From: Leisingera coralii
Lineage (GTDB): Bacteria; Pseudomonadota; Alphaproteobacteria; Rhodobacterales; Rhodobacteraceae
DNA: 64,000 nucleotides
Assembly (NCBI RefSeq): GCF_049056525.1
Contig: NZ_JBHUPT010000034.1
Coordinates: forward strand, 62,001 to 126,000
Direction of reading: 5' to 3'
Shown here: piece by piece, positions 7,695 to 16,200 of the stretch
How the letters are laid out: every line of letters starts with the position of its first letter
How positions within the stretch are numbered: position 1 is the first letter of the stretch
Made by a program: the position numbers and the translations under genes
The notes under the pieces: generated by a model
What the model saw: only the letters and a program-made list of their open reading frames with translations
What the model was told of the DNA's origin: nothing
Databases searched by the model: none

Positions 7695-8593
7695 AGCGCG
7701 GTCGCGAGCGGCTGGCCGACCTTGACCAGCGTTTCCCGGCCCTTGGCGCTGTTGGCCACCAGATCATCCGCAAACCGGATCCTGCCGGGCTCGAACACAA
7801 CGACCACGGTGGAGCCGCCGAACTTGAAATAGCCCTTCTCGTCCATCTTCTGCACCGTGCCTTCGGTGCGGGTGTTGACGATGGAGCCGACGCCAAAGGC
7901 CCCCACCTCGACAAAGCAATAGGTGCCCAGGGTTTCGGTCTCGATCAGCGTCCAGGTCCGCTTGTTCTCGCCGAACACATCCGGCCCCGCCCCCAGCGCA
8001 ATCGGGTTCACCGAATGCAGCGCGCCGGGAATGTCCCGGGCGCCGGTGATCCGGCCGCCGGCGGGGAAGTGATAGCGGTGGTAGTCCGCCGGGCACAGCC
8101 GCACGATGGCCAGCGCGCCGCCGGTGAAACGCTCGGCAATGCCCGGCAGCATCGTGCGGACCGACATCGGGTAGCCTTTTACCGGGACAAAGACATCCTC
8201 CGCCAGTTCCGGGAACACCAGCACCCTGCCGTCGGCGGGAGAGACGATGTCCTTCGGATCATCGCTGAAGGGCCGGGCTTCGGGTTTCAGGTGGCGCACG
8301 AAGAAGTCGTTGAAACAGCCGTAGCTTTCGGCAGGCGCGGTGGCCTCATCCATGTCGATCGAAAGCTCGTCGATCACTGCGCGGATCTTGCCCCGGGAAA
8401 ACCGCGAGTCGAACCAGGCGCCCATCAGGCGGCTGATCAGGGAGGAGTGGAACAGCAGCTTCTCGATGGGCCGCGCGCTGGCGTTCTGATAGGCCCAGCG
8501 GATCCATTTCTCGCCCAGCACCGCTTCTTCAAAGGTCTCGCCGGTCTCGCGGTCAACAACAAGGATGGGGTTGCGCTGCATTTGGCCTGCCAC
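7691..8593 (-). CDS. psd: Phosphatidylserine decarboxylase proenzyme
   Basis: Converts phosphatidylserine to phosphatidylethanolamine at the inner membrane. The 300-residue proenzyme carries FNDFFVRHLKPEARP, SPADGRV, the conserved YHRYHFPAGG histidine segment, and the self-cleavage motif GGST at 259-262; cleavage before Ser261 would yield the pyruvoyl alpha chain. The GGST variant in place of LGST and the length fit the type common in alphaproteobacteria. Convergent overlap with the thioesterase gene leaves no room for a terminator between them. Confidence 0.95.
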   Translation of the reverse strand: MAGQMQRNPILVVDRETGETFEEAVLGEKWIRWAYQNASARPIEKLLFHSSLISRLMGAWFDSRFSRGKIRAVIDELSIDMDEATAPAESYGCFNDFFVRHLKPEARPFSDDPKDIVSPADGRVLVFPELAEDVFVPVKGYPMSVRTMLPGIAERFTGGALAIVRLCPADYHRYHFPAGGRITGARDIPGALHSVNPIALGAGPDVFGENKRTWTLIETETLGTYCFVEVGAFGVGSIVNTRTEGTVQKMDEKGYFKFGGSTVVVVFEPGRIRFADDLVANSAKGRETLVKVGQPLATAL

Positions 8594-8731
8594 GTCTGAT
8601 TAAGGTCCCGCCGCGCCTAGCAAAGACCGGCAGCCAGGCCAAGGGGTATCGGCGCGCAACGTTAGGGCCGGGGCCGTCCAGCACGGAAGGCGGGCGCGGG
8701 GCGCTCGGGCAGGAGTGGTACTCAAGCCAAG

Positions 8732-8752
8732 AAAAAGGGGGCCGGAGCCCCC
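8732..8752 (-). terminator. Rho-independent terminator of speD-speE
   Basis: Read on the - strand: GGGGGC (8752-8747), loop TCCG, GCCCCC (8742-8737) and then five T (8736-8732). It lies 13 bases after the speE stop. Confidence 0.8.
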
Positions 8753-8765
8753 TCATGCCTCCCGC

Positions 8766-9625
<860 letters not shown>

Positions 9626-9629
<4 letters not shown>

Positions 9630-10132
9630 GCCGCCACCTCTTTGGCGATCAGCTCCTCCCCGCGCAGCAGTTCGCGCACTTCCACCATGTCGGTGGAGAA
9701 GGCCTCTTTCAGCACGCCGACGGCTTTCCACGGCTCTGCATCGCCGCACATGAAGACGTCAAAGGCGCCATAGCCGATTTCCGGCCAGGTGTGGACGGAG
9801 ATGTGGCTTTCGGCCAGAACGGCCACGCCGGACACGCCCTGGGGCGAGAATTTGTGGGTGTGGATGTGCAGCAGGGTGGCGCCGCAGACCTCGACACATT
9901 TGCGGAAGGCGTTCTGGATGCGCTCTTCGCAGTCCAGGCCGGTGCCCTTCATCACTTCGATGATCAGATGGGTGCCGGCAAACACCTTGCCATCCTTGCG
10001 GATGAAATGGTCTTCGCGGTCCGAATCCACAATGGAGTCAATGTTCGCAGCAGTTACACCGCGGGCGGTATCTTCCTCATGGGCGCCTGTCTCCAGACCG
10101 ATCCCCAGTTGGAAGAGGTTGGCGTCTTTCAT
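9626..10132 (-). CDS. speD: S-adenosylmethionine decarboxylase proenzyme
   Basis: Makes decarboxylated SAM for spermidine synthesis. The self-processing site is in LAESHISVHTWPE, where chain cleavage before the serine generates the pyruvoyl cofactor. With the ATG at 10132 the proenzyme is 168 residues; GGGGAG lies four bases upstream of this ATG. An in-frame TTG at 10162 would add ten residues (SSTGTKGSA), but has no such site. The 5' leader contains a GC-rich hairpin at 10184-10203. First gene of the speD-speE operon, which ends at the terminator 8732-8752. Confidence 0.93.
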
Positions 10133-10183
10133 GGCGCTCCCCTTCGTTCCAGTAGATGACAATCCAGACGGCCCTTAGCGCCC

Positions 10184-10203
10184 CCCCGGATAAGAGTCCG
10201 GGG
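10184..10203 (-). promoter_or_regulatory. Hairpin in the speD leader
   Basis: CCCCGGA (10184-10190), six-base loop, TCCGGGG (10197-10203): a perfect 7-bp stem about 50 bases upstream of the speD ATG. No T-run follows it on the - strand, so it is not a plain terminator. It could tune translation or mRNA stability; I do not recognise a known riboswitch class. Confidence 0.45.
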
Positions 10204-10338
10204 TTGGGATCGGTGCCGAAAGTGAGGGGGCATGTAGGACCCATGAAAGATTCGTTCAACCTTTAATTTCCGCATGGCTGGTAACGCGTGGGCGGGCGGG
10301 TCCCGAACACGCGCCACGAGCGCAGAAAACCTGCGCGC

Positions 10339-10367
10339 AAAAAAAAAGGCCGGGGCGAACCCCGGCC
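10339..10367 (-). terminator. Rho-independent terminator of the DUF1127 gene
   Basis: On the - strand GGCCGGGG (10367-10360), loop TTCG, CCCCGGCC (10355-10348), followed by a run of nine T (10347-10339). A textbook UUCG-capped terminator 27 bases after the DUF1127 stop. Confidence 0.92.
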
Positions 10368-10393
10368 GTCAGGTTGTTCTATTGCCCAGGGGA

Positions 10394-10627
10394 TCATGGG
10401 CGCCAGAACGGAAGAGTGGCTTCATAATGGGCGTCGGCGCGGCTCAGCCCGATGTCTTTCAGCTGCGCGTCGCTCAGGTGTTTCAGCTGGCACCGGGTTC
10501 GGTGGCGCAGGCTCCACTTGGTCACCAGCACGGCAAAAAGGACGGCCCACTGCGCCAGCACCGGCAGGGCCGGGCGGCTGTTCAGAAAGGACATGTTCGA
10601 TTGTGCCATTTGCGTGTGCTGTGCCAT
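10394..10627 (-). CDS. DUF1127 domain protein
   Basis: 77 residues. The C-terminal part RCQLKHLSDAQLKDIGLSRADA is the conserved DUF1127 motif (L..L.d..L.DIGl.R.d), preceded by a hydrophobic stretch (about residues 21-37, ALPVLAQWAVLFAVLV) that could be a membrane or amphipathic helix. Small DUF1127 proteins in alphaproteobacteria are linked to RNA turnover, phosphate and stress responses; the role of this one is unknown. It has its own terminator and is divergent from a MocR-type regulator, sharing the operator-like repeats at 10644-10734, so it may be a target of that regulator. Confidence 0.88.
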   Translation of the reverse strand: MAQHTQMAQSNMSFLNSRPALPVLAQWAVLFAVLVTKWSLRHRTRCQLKHLSDAQLKDIGLSRADAHYEATLPFWRP

Positions 10628-10643
10628 GGGAGGCTTCCTTCGT

Positions 10644-10734
10644 ATTGTGTTGATACAATCCTGTTGATTTGTCGTAGTGTTCTGATACAAAGGGGTAGGC
10701 GTATTGTCCAAGGATGGATTGTAATGGGTACAAT
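10644..10734. promoter_or_regulatory. Operator-like ATTGT/ACAAT repeats between DUF1127 and mocR genes
   Basis: Two inverted repeats, ATTGT-N6-ACAAT at 10644-10659 and ATTGT-N7-ACAAT at 10718-10734, the second spanning the mocR start codon (10724-10726). Between them lie half-site-like GATACAA (10684-10690) and GTATTGT (10701-10707). MocR-type regulators usually bind repeated sites in their own divergent promoter region, so autoregulation plus control of DUF1127 is plausible. Confidence 0.55.
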
Positions 10735-12127
10735 TTGGCCGCAGAGCCTGGGAGAGGCCAAAGGTCCGAAGTACAAGAAGGTGGCAGACACGATCCGGTC
10801 TGCCGTCGAAGCCGGCAGTTTGAAAATTGGTACAAAGCTGCCGCCGGTACGCGATCTCGCGTACCAGTTGAGCATTACCCCAGGCACCGTTGCCCGCGCC
10901 TACAGCATCCTGACAGATGAAGGAGTGCTGGAGGCCGAGGTCGGGCGCGGCACCTTTGTAGCCGAAAAGAAAACCCCGGTGCCGGATGACGTATGGTCGC
11001 GGCAGCTGCATTTGGCGGAAGCCCGCGATCCGGGCCATGTCAGCCTGTTCAGCCCGCGGATTGCCGACATGGGGCAGGTGGCCGCGGTGCGCGAGGCGCT
11101 GCACAAGGTGGCGGAGGGCGACGCGCGAAAATTCCTGAACTACCCGACCCGCGATGCCTATCTGCCGGTGCGCCAGGCGGCGGCCGCCTGGGTGGCACAG
11201 TCACCGGTCGGCACCGTCACCGAAAATGACATTGTACTGACACATGGCGGCCAGAACGGGCTGATGGTGGTGCTGCAGGCGATCCTGCAGGGGCCGCAGC
11301 CGGTGATCATGGTCGAGGATCTGACCTATGCCGGGTTCCGCCGCGCGGCGGAGCTTCTGCGGGCGCAGGTGGTCGAGGTGGCAATGGATGAACACGGCAT
11401 CCGTCCGGATTCGATGGAGCTGGCCATCCGCAAGACGGGCGCCACGGTCCTGTGCACCAGCCCCGAGGTGCATAATCCCACCGGGCTTTACACACCCCTG
11501 GAGCGGCGCAAGGAAATCACACGGATTGCCCGCCGCCACGGGGTGCAGATCGTCGAGGACGACTGCTACCGCCTGGGCGAGTCGCGGGCGCCCAGCTACC
11601 GGGCGCTGGCGCCGGAACTGGCCTGGCATGTGTCCTCGATCTCCAAGATCCTGACGCCCGCGTTGCGCGTCGGCTTTGCGCTGGCGCCGGAGGGGCGGGC
11701 CGCGGACCTGCGGCGGGTGGCGGAATACGGCTATTTCGGGCTGGCGCAGCCGCTGGCCGATCTGGTCCGTATCCTGCTGACCGATCCAAGGCTGCCAGGG
11801 CTGGTGGAGAACGTGCGCGCCGAGATGGCCCGCTATGTGCGGGTGGCGGTCAACGCGCTTGGCGGCTTTGACCTCAACTGGAACCCGGATGTGCCGTTCC
11901 TGTGGCTGCGGCTGCCGTCGGGCTGGCGGGCGGCGGCCTTTACCCGCGCGGCGGAGGCCAACGGGGTGCAGATCCGCTCTGCCGATGAATTCGCCCTGCG
12001 CGACGGCCGCGCCCCGCACGCGGTGCGCATTGCCATCAATGCCCATGTGCCGCTGAAGCGCTTCGAGGAGGCGATGCTGCGCCTGCGTGCCCTGCTCGAC
12101 AACCCGCCGGAGCAGATCAGCGTCTGA
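10724..12127 (+). CDS. MocR-type GntR/aminotransferase transcriptional regulator
   Basis: 467 residues. Residues about 10-80 form a GntR winged helix (YKKVADTIRSAVEAG, PPVRDLAYQLSITPGTVARAYS); the rest is a fold-type I aminotransferase domain with the PLP lysine in SSISKILTPALRVGFA and the upstream DDCYRLG aspartate region. MocR proteins bind PLP or its amino-acid adducts and control vitamin B6, GABA, taurine or amino-acid genes; the effector cannot be inferred. The start ATG 10724 places the winged helix at the N-terminus. It is divergent from a DUF1127 gene with repeats in between. No enzyme gene of a matching pathway is adjacent. Confidence 0.9.
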   Translation: MGTIWPQSLGEAKGPKYKKVADTIRSAVEAGSLKIGTKLPPVRDLAYQLSITPGTVARAYSILTDEGVLEAEVGRGTFVAEKKTPVPDDVWSRQLHLAEARDPGHVSLFSPRIADMGQVAAVREALHKVAEGDARKFLNYPTRDAYLPVRQAAAAWVAQSPVGTVTENDIVLTHGGQNGLMVVLQAILQGPQPVIMVEDLTYAGFRRAAELLRAQVVEVAMDEHGIRPDSMELAIRKTGATVLCTSPEVHNPTGLYTPLERRKEITRIARRHGVQIVEDDCYRLGESRAPSYRALAPELAWHVSSISKILTPALRVGFALAPEGRAADLRRVAEYGYFGLAQPLADLVRILLTDPRLPGLVENVRAEMARYVRVAVNALGGFDLNWNPDVPFLWLRLPSGWRAAAFTRAAEANGVQIRSADEFALRDGRAPHAVRIAINAHVPLKRFEEAMLRLRALLDNPPEQISV

Positions 12128-12134
12128 ATTTGTG

Positions 12135-12154
12135 GGGTAAAATAATACCCATTT
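12135..12154 (+). terminator. Weak terminator-like hairpin after mocR
   Basis: GGGTA (12135-12139), loop AAATAA, TACCC (12146-12150), then ATTTT. The stem is only five bp, so this is a weak call. A palindrome CAACATGTTG (12158-12167) and an inverted repeat AAACAA/TTGTTT (12172-12190) follow before the rplM promoter. Confidence 0.35.
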
Positions 12155-12197
12155 TGCAACATGTTGAAAAGAAACAATTTATTCTTGTTTACCCCTG

Positions 12198-12226
12198 TTG
12201 ACGCGGCAGTCTGATCCCCGTAAACC
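12198..12226 (+). promoter_or_regulatory. Sigma70-type promoter of rplM-rpsI
   Basis: TTGACG at 12198-12203 and TAAACC at 12221-12226 with a 17-base spacer. It lies 68 bases before the rplM ATG, giving a leader of about 60 bases in which an L13-type autoregulatory structure could sit. Confidence 0.55.
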
Positions 12227-12293
12227 CCGTCCATCGCATTCAGGCGGACCCGTCCCGGGATTCTGCCTTCACGACAAACAGGATTGACCTGCC

Positions 12294-12752
12294 ATGAAAA
12301 CCTTCTCTGCTACTCCGGCAGACATCGAGAAGAAGTGGATCCTGATCGACGCCGAGGGCGTTGTTCTGGGCCGTCTTGCCTCGATCGTTGCCATGCGCCT
12401 GCGTGGCAAGCACAAAGCCTCGTTCACTCCGCATATGGACATGGGCGACAACGTCATCATCATCAACGCCGACAAGGTGCAGATGACCGGCAAGAAGCGC
12501 GACGAGCACTTCTACTGGCACACCGGCCACCCGGGCGGCATCAAGTCGCGCACCAAACAGGAGATCCTGGAAGGTGCACACCCGGAGCGCGTCGTGTTCC
12601 AGGCCGTCAAGCGCATGCTGCCGGGCAACCGCCTGTCGCGCCAGCAGATGACCAACCTGCGTATCTATGCCGGTGCCGAGCACCCGCATGAAGCCCAGGC
12701 CCCCGAAGTTCTGGATGTCAAATCCATGAACAAGAAAAACACCCGGAGCTGA
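12294..12752 (+). CDS. rplM: 50S ribosomal protein L13
   Basis: 152 residues, an early assembly protein of the large subunit. Visible L13 segments: KTFSATPADIEKKWILIDA, GVVLGRLAS, the loop GDNVIIINADKVQMTGKK, and the signature region ERVVFQAVKRMLPGNRLSR. It is the first gene of the universal rplM-rpsI pair, with rpsI starting five bases after its stop. The bias toward major codons fits high expression. Confidence 0.98.
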   Translation: MKTFSATPADIEKKWILIDAEGVVLGRLASIVAMRLRGKHKASFTPHMDMGDNVIIINADKVQMTGKKRDEHFYWHTGHPGGIKSRTKQEILEGAHPERVVFQAVKRMLPGNRLSRQQMTNLRIYAGAEHPHEAQAPEVLDVKSMNKKNTRS

Positions 12753-12757
12753 TATCG

Positions 12758-13243
12758 ATGGCTGATCAGATCAACACTCTCGAAGAGCTGGGCGCCGTTG
12801 CAGGCGTTGAGGCCGTTGCCGAAGAAACCATCGCGCGTGAGCCGGTTCGTGACGAACTGGGCCGCTCCTATGCCACCGGCAAGCGTAAAGACGCTGTTGC
12901 CCGCGTCTGGATCAAGCCGGGCTCCGGCAAGGTCGAGGTGAACGGCAAGGAAATGAACAAGTACTTCGCCCGTCCGGTGCTGCAGATGATCCTGCGCCAG
13001 CCGTTCCAGGTTGCCGGCGTTGAAGACCAGTTCGACGTCTACGCCACCGTCAAAGGCGGCGGCCTGTCCGGTCAGGCCGGTGCGGTCAAGCACGGCATCT
13101 CCAAAGCGCTGCAGCTGTACGATCCGTCGCTGCGCGGCGCGCTGAAAGCGGCCGGCTTCCTGACCCGCGACAGCCGCGTTGTGGAACGTAAGAAATACGG
13201 TAAGGCCAAAGCCCGCCGTTCGTTCCAGTTCTCGAAGCGTTAA
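12758..13243 (+). CDS. rpsI: 30S ribosomal protein S9
   Basis: 161 residues with an N-terminal acidic extension (about residues 1-35) that precedes the conserved core SYATGKRKDAVARVW; extended S9 proteins are common in alphaproteobacteria. GGGLSGQAGAVKHGISKAL is the family signature and the basic tail ends FSKR, the arginine that contacts P-site tRNA. Cotranscribed with rplM and followed by a strong terminator at 13265-13295. Confidence 0.98.
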   Translation: MADQINTLEELGAVAGVEAVAEETIAREPVRDELGRSYATGKRKDAVARVWIKPGSGKVEVNGKEMNKYFARPVLQMILRQPFQVAGVEDQFDVYATVKGGGLSGQAGAVKHGISKALQLYDPSLRGALKAAGFLTRDSRVVERKKYGKAKARRSFQFSKR

Positions 13244-13264
13244 TTCGGAACACATCCAATTCGA

Positions 13265-13295
13265 AAGGGTCCGCCGCTGGCGGGCCCTTTTTTTT
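13265..13295 (+). terminator. Rho-independent terminator of rplM-rpsI
   Basis: AAGGGTCCGCC (13265-13275) pairs with GGCGGGCCCTT (13279-13289) across a three-base loop, with one G-T pair, and runs into eight T (13288-13295). Confidence 0.92.
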
Positions 13296-13394
13296 GCTGC
13301 TCCGCATTTGCCAAAATCTTTCAGGGTTCTTTTAGAAAGATTTCCTAATTTGTGTCCGGATTCGAGTGACCAGGAAACGAAGGCAGGACAGAAA

Positions 13395-14018
13395 ATGGCA
13401 TCACCGGAAAACTTCAAGACTGCCCCGATCGGCAATGGGCAGCTGGAAATCGGCCGCTTCACCCACGGCTATGAAGAACTGGATATCCATGGGCAGGACG
13501 GCGGCGCCAATGTGTCCATTGGCTCGTTCTGCTCGATCGCCAGGGGGGTGCGGATCATGCTGGATGCCTCGCCCATGCTGGACCGGACCACCGCCTTTCC
13601 CTTTGGCGAGGTTTTTACCGAACAACTCGGCGGCGCCGGGGTTCACGTGCCGCAGCATGGCGGCGGCGACGTTGTTATCGGCAATGACGTCTGGATCGGC
13701 GCCAACGCCACTTTGCTCGCCGGTGTGACCATCGGCAACGGCGCCGTCATCGGCCCGAATGCCACTGTTGCCTTCGATGTCGGCGCTTACGAGGTCTGGG
13801 CGGGCAACCCGGCGCAGCTGGTGCGCAAGCGGTTCGACGATGCGGTCTGCGAAAAGCTGCAGGAGCTGCGCTGGTGGGACCTGCCGCTGCCGCTGATCCA
13901 GGAAATGGCGCCGCTGCTGTCGGCCCAGCCAACGGTGGATCTGATCGAAGGGCTGCAGGGTATCGTCGCCGACCTGGTGACGTTCACGGACCAGACCGCG
14001 GACGAAAGCGCAGCCTGA
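13395..14018 (+). CDS. CatB/VatD-like hexapeptide-repeat acetyltransferase
   Basis: 207 residues. The core (about residues 35-145) is a left-handed beta helix of hexapeptide repeats: NVSIGSFCSIARGVRIML, then VVIGNDVWIGANATLLAGV and ATVAFDVGAYEVWAGNPAQLVRKRF. This is the xenobiotic acetyltransferase arrangement, including the loop with HVPQHGGG where the catalytic histidine lies. Acceptors in the family range from antibiotics to sugars; none can be assigned and resistance should not be assumed. The start ATG 13395 follows a GGACAG sequence; an upstream open extension runs through the rpsI terminator and is not real. Followed by its own terminator. Confidence 0.85.
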   Translation: MASPENFKTAPIGNGQLEIGRFTHGYEELDIHGQDGGANVSIGSFCSIARGVRIMLDASPMLDRTTAFPFGEVFTEQLGGAGVHVPQHGGGDVVIGNDVWIGANATLLAGVTIGNGAVIGPNATVAFDVGAYEVWAGNPAQLVRKRFDDAVCEKLQELRWWDLPLPLIQEMAPLLSAQPTVDLIEGLQGIVADLVTFTDQTADESAA

Positions 14019-14054
14019 GGCAGGGTGTTGCCCTTGGCAAACCGTCCTGATCTG

Positions 14055-14094
14055 CGGCCCGGAACCGGCCAGGTTCCAGGGCCGTTAACTTTTT
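14055..14094 (+). terminator. Rho-independent terminator after the acetyltransferase gene
   Basis: CGGCCCGGAACC (14055-14066), loop GGCCA, GGTTCC-A-GGGCCG (14072-14084), a 12-bp stem with one bulged A, followed by TTAACTTTTT. It separates the acetyltransferase from the globin-cyclase operon. Confidence 0.78.
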
Positions 14095-14148
14095 GGCGGA
14101 ATTGGCGTAACATGGGCTGACTGCTTCCTGTTGGGGGGGACAGCTGCC

Positions 14149-14517
14149 ATGCCGCAAACCATTTACGAGAAATACGGCGGGTTCAGTGCCATCAGCCGCG
14201 TCGTGATGACTTTCTACGAGATGGCGCTCGATTCCGATCAGATCGGGGACTACTTCGCCGATGTGGATATGGCGCGGCTGATTGACCATCAGACCAAGTT
14301 CATCTCCTCGCTGCTGGGCGGGCCCGCCTCCTTCAGCGACGAACGGCTGGAGGCGGTGCACCGGGCCCTCGGCATCACCCATGAGGATTTCGACGAAATG
14401 GCGGCCCTGCTCAAGGAGGCGCTGGAGCAGCACGGCCTTTCTGAGCCCGATGTGCGGACAACGCTGGCTGCGATCGAGTCCAAGCGCAACATCATCGTCA
14501 CCCGGGAGGCGGCATGA
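14149..14517 (+). CDS. Truncated hemoglobin (group I-like)
   Basis: 122 residues of the 2-on-2 globin fold. Helix landmarks: YEKYGG at the start, Tyr23 in the B10 position (MTFYEMALDSD), the CD-E region YFADVDMARLIDHQTKFI, GG in SSLLGGPA, and the proximal histidine His71 in LEAVHRALGITHEDFD. Such globins bind heme and O2 or NO. The start ATG 14149 follows a GGGGGG ribosome binding site at 14133-14138; a TTG at 14131 is inside it. Its stop overlaps the start of a PAS-adenylate cyclase gene (ATGA, 14514-14517), so globin and cyclase are translationally coupled and probably work together. Confidence 0.88.
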   Translation: MPQTIYEKYGGFSAISRVVMTFYEMALDSDQIGDYFADVDMARLIDHQTKFISSLLGGPASFSDERLEAVHRALGITHEDFDEMAALLKEALEQHGLSEPDVRTTLAAIESKRNIIVTREAA

Positions 14518-15572
14518 GTATTGCTGCCATCAACGAGCAGCTGCTGCGCGCGATTGGCGTGGGGGTTGCTGTGGTGCGGGCCTCTGATCTTGGGTTTGTC
14601 TTTCACAATCAGCCCTTTGCGGAATGGTTCGGCACCCCGGGACCGGATGCGCCGCTGACCGAGACCATTGACGGGCTGAACCGCGAGGACCTGGCGCCGC
14701 TCTTCGAGGAGGGGCTGCGCTATTCGGCGGAACTGAAGATCAAGCGCAAGCGCCGCACCCTGGTGTTTGCCATCAACATCTCGCAGGCCCGCCATCTGGA
14801 CGAGCCGCTGCTGGTGGTGGAATGCCAGAACATCACCCGCATCCGCGAGCTGGAAAGCATGATCGACAGCTATTCCGCGATGGTCGAGCGCAACACCCGC
14901 GAGCTGGAGCGCGAGAAGGAGCGGGTGGAGCGGCTCTTGCTGAACCTGATGCCGCGGCAGGTCTACGAGGAGTTCAAGACCTTCGGCGTGGTCACCCCGC
15001 AGCTTTACCCGCAGGTCTCCGTGGTGATGCTGGATTTCGTGAATTTCACTGATTTCGCCTCCCGCACCGATCCGACCGTGACCCTGGGAGAGCTGAACGA
15101 CATCTTCACCGCCTTCGACCGCATCGTCGAGCAATACGGCTGCGAGCGGATCAAGACCATTGGCGATGCATACCTGGCGGTGGCCGGGATGCCGGAACCG
15201 ATGCCCGAACACGCCACCGCCGTGGCCCATTGTGCCACCCGCTTCCTGCGCTATCTGGACCGCCGCAATCAAAGCCACCAGCACACGTGGCAGGCGCGGA
15301 TCGGACTGGGCACCGGCTCTGCCGTCGGCTCCGTGGTGGGCATCCAGAAGTACGTCTATGACGTGTTCGGCCCGGCAGTAAACCTGGCCTCCCGCCTGCA
15401 AGTCTTCGCCAACCCGATGAAAATCGTCGCGCCCGAAGAGATGAAGGCGGCGCTGTCGGAGGAATTTCACGTCACCGATATCGGCCCCGAGGACATCAAG
15501 GGCATCGGTGAGGTGAACCTGATCAATGTCGGCGACGAGCTGAGCGCGCCGCAGCCCGCCAGCCGGTTCTAG
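14514..15572 (+). CDS. PAS domain-coiled coil class III adenylate cyclase
   Basis: 352 residues: a PAS-like sensor (about 8-105), a helical linker with charged coiled-coil pattern (107-145, MVERNTRELEREKERVERLL) and a class III cyclase domain (about 165-305). Catalytic residues are all visible: metal-binding Asp174 (VVMLDFVNFTD) and Asp218 (KTIGDAYLAVAG), adenine-selecting Lys214 and Asp283 (VYDVFG), and the transition-state pair Asn290 and Arg294 (NLASR). Lys plus Asp, rather than Glu plus Cys, predicts ATP as substrate and cAMP as product. No membrane span, so it is a cytosolic enzyme. It overlaps a truncated hemoglobin gene by four bases, which suggests that heme ligands control cyclase activity. 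Confidence 0.9.
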   Translation: MSIAAINEQLLRAIGVGVAVVRASDLGFVFHNQPFAEWFGTPGPDAPLTETIDGLNREDLAPLFEEGLRYSAELKIKRKRRTLVFAINISQARHLDEPLLVVECQNITRIRELESMIDSYSAMVERNTRELEREKERVERLLLNLMPRQVYEEFKTFGVVTPQLYPQVSVVMLDFVNFTDFASRTDPTVTLGELNDIFTAFDRIVEQYGCERIKTIGDAYLAVAGMPEPMPEHATAVAHCATRFLRYLDRRNQSHQHTWQARIGLGTGSAVGSVVGIQKYVYDVFGPAVNLASRLQVFANPMKIVAPEEMKAALSEEFHVTDIGPEDIKGIGEVNLINVGDELSAPQPASRF

Positions 15573-15582
15573 CTGTACAGGC

Positions 15583-16200
15583 TCAACTATCTGGTGCAAT
15601 CAGCCCCAGCCCGCGCAGGTAAATGCCGATGCCGCTCTCCAGCAGATCCTCGGGCGGGAACGGGGAGGTGGCGCCGGGAGAATTGCGGGCATAAAGCTCC
15701 ACCACCCCGTGGCTCATCGCCAGAACATGCGCCGAGAACATCGAGGCCGGCGGCCGTTTGTCGGCGGGAATATGCTGGCTCAGGTCCGCTGCGGCGCGTT
15801 CCAGGATCTGCCGGGCGCGGGCGGCGGCGTCGGCCAGCTCCGGCGTTCGGTTCACCGAAATACCGCTTTCAAACATGGCGATGTAGTGGCCCGGGTGCTT
15901 GCGGGCAAAGGCCAGATAGGCGCGGCCTGTCGCCTCGAACGCCGCCAGCGCCGAGGGCTGGTACTTGTCATAGGCGTGCTGCATCAGGTCGGCGAACATG
16001 ATGTAACCCTGGCGCGCAGCTTCGGCGATCAGATCCTCGCGACCCTCGAAATGGCGGTAGACCGCCGCCGGGGTGACGCCCGCCTGCTTGGCGGCTTCCG
16101 ACAGCGTGAACCCGGTCGGGCCCTTGGCCTCGATCAGCTGCAGGGCGGCTTCGACCAGCGCCTGGCGCAGGTTGCCGTGATGATAACCGCGTTTAGGCAT
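15583..16200 (-). CDS. TetR/AcrR family transcriptional regulator
   Basis: 205 residues from ATG 16200 (MPKRGYHHGNLRQALVEAA). The N-terminal helix-turn-helix is FTLSEAAKQAGVTPAAVYRHFEGREDLIAEAA, the canonical TetR DNA-binding region; the remainder is a helical ligand and dimer domain of the WHG/TetR_C type. The start lies inside the 3' end of ppk2 (8-bp overlap), so it is expressed from the ppk2 transcript. It converges with the cyclase gene with only 10 bases between the stops. The ligand and regulon are unknown; an upstream in-frame extension is ppk2 sequence. Confidence 0.9.
   Translation of the reverse strand: MPKRGYHHGNLRQALVEAALQLIEAKGPTGFTLSEAAKQAGVTPAAVYRHFEGREDLIAEAARQGYIMFADLMQHAYDKYQPSALAAFEATGRAYLAFARKHPGHYIAMFESGISVNRTPELADAAARARQILERAAADLSQHIPADKRPPASMFSAHVLAMSHGVVELYARNSPGATSPFPPEDLLESGIGIYLRGLGLIAPDS

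Noticed and set aside
10077..10259. Possible upstream reading frame overlapping the speD start
   Set aside because: Starts with TTG or an ATG without a ribosome binding site and runs out of frame into speD; the hairpin inside it is better explained as a leader structure.
13395..14018. Chloramphenicol or streptogramin resistance gene
   Set aside because: Only the general hexapeptide acetyltransferase fold is visible; nothing in the context indicates antibiotic resistance or mobility.
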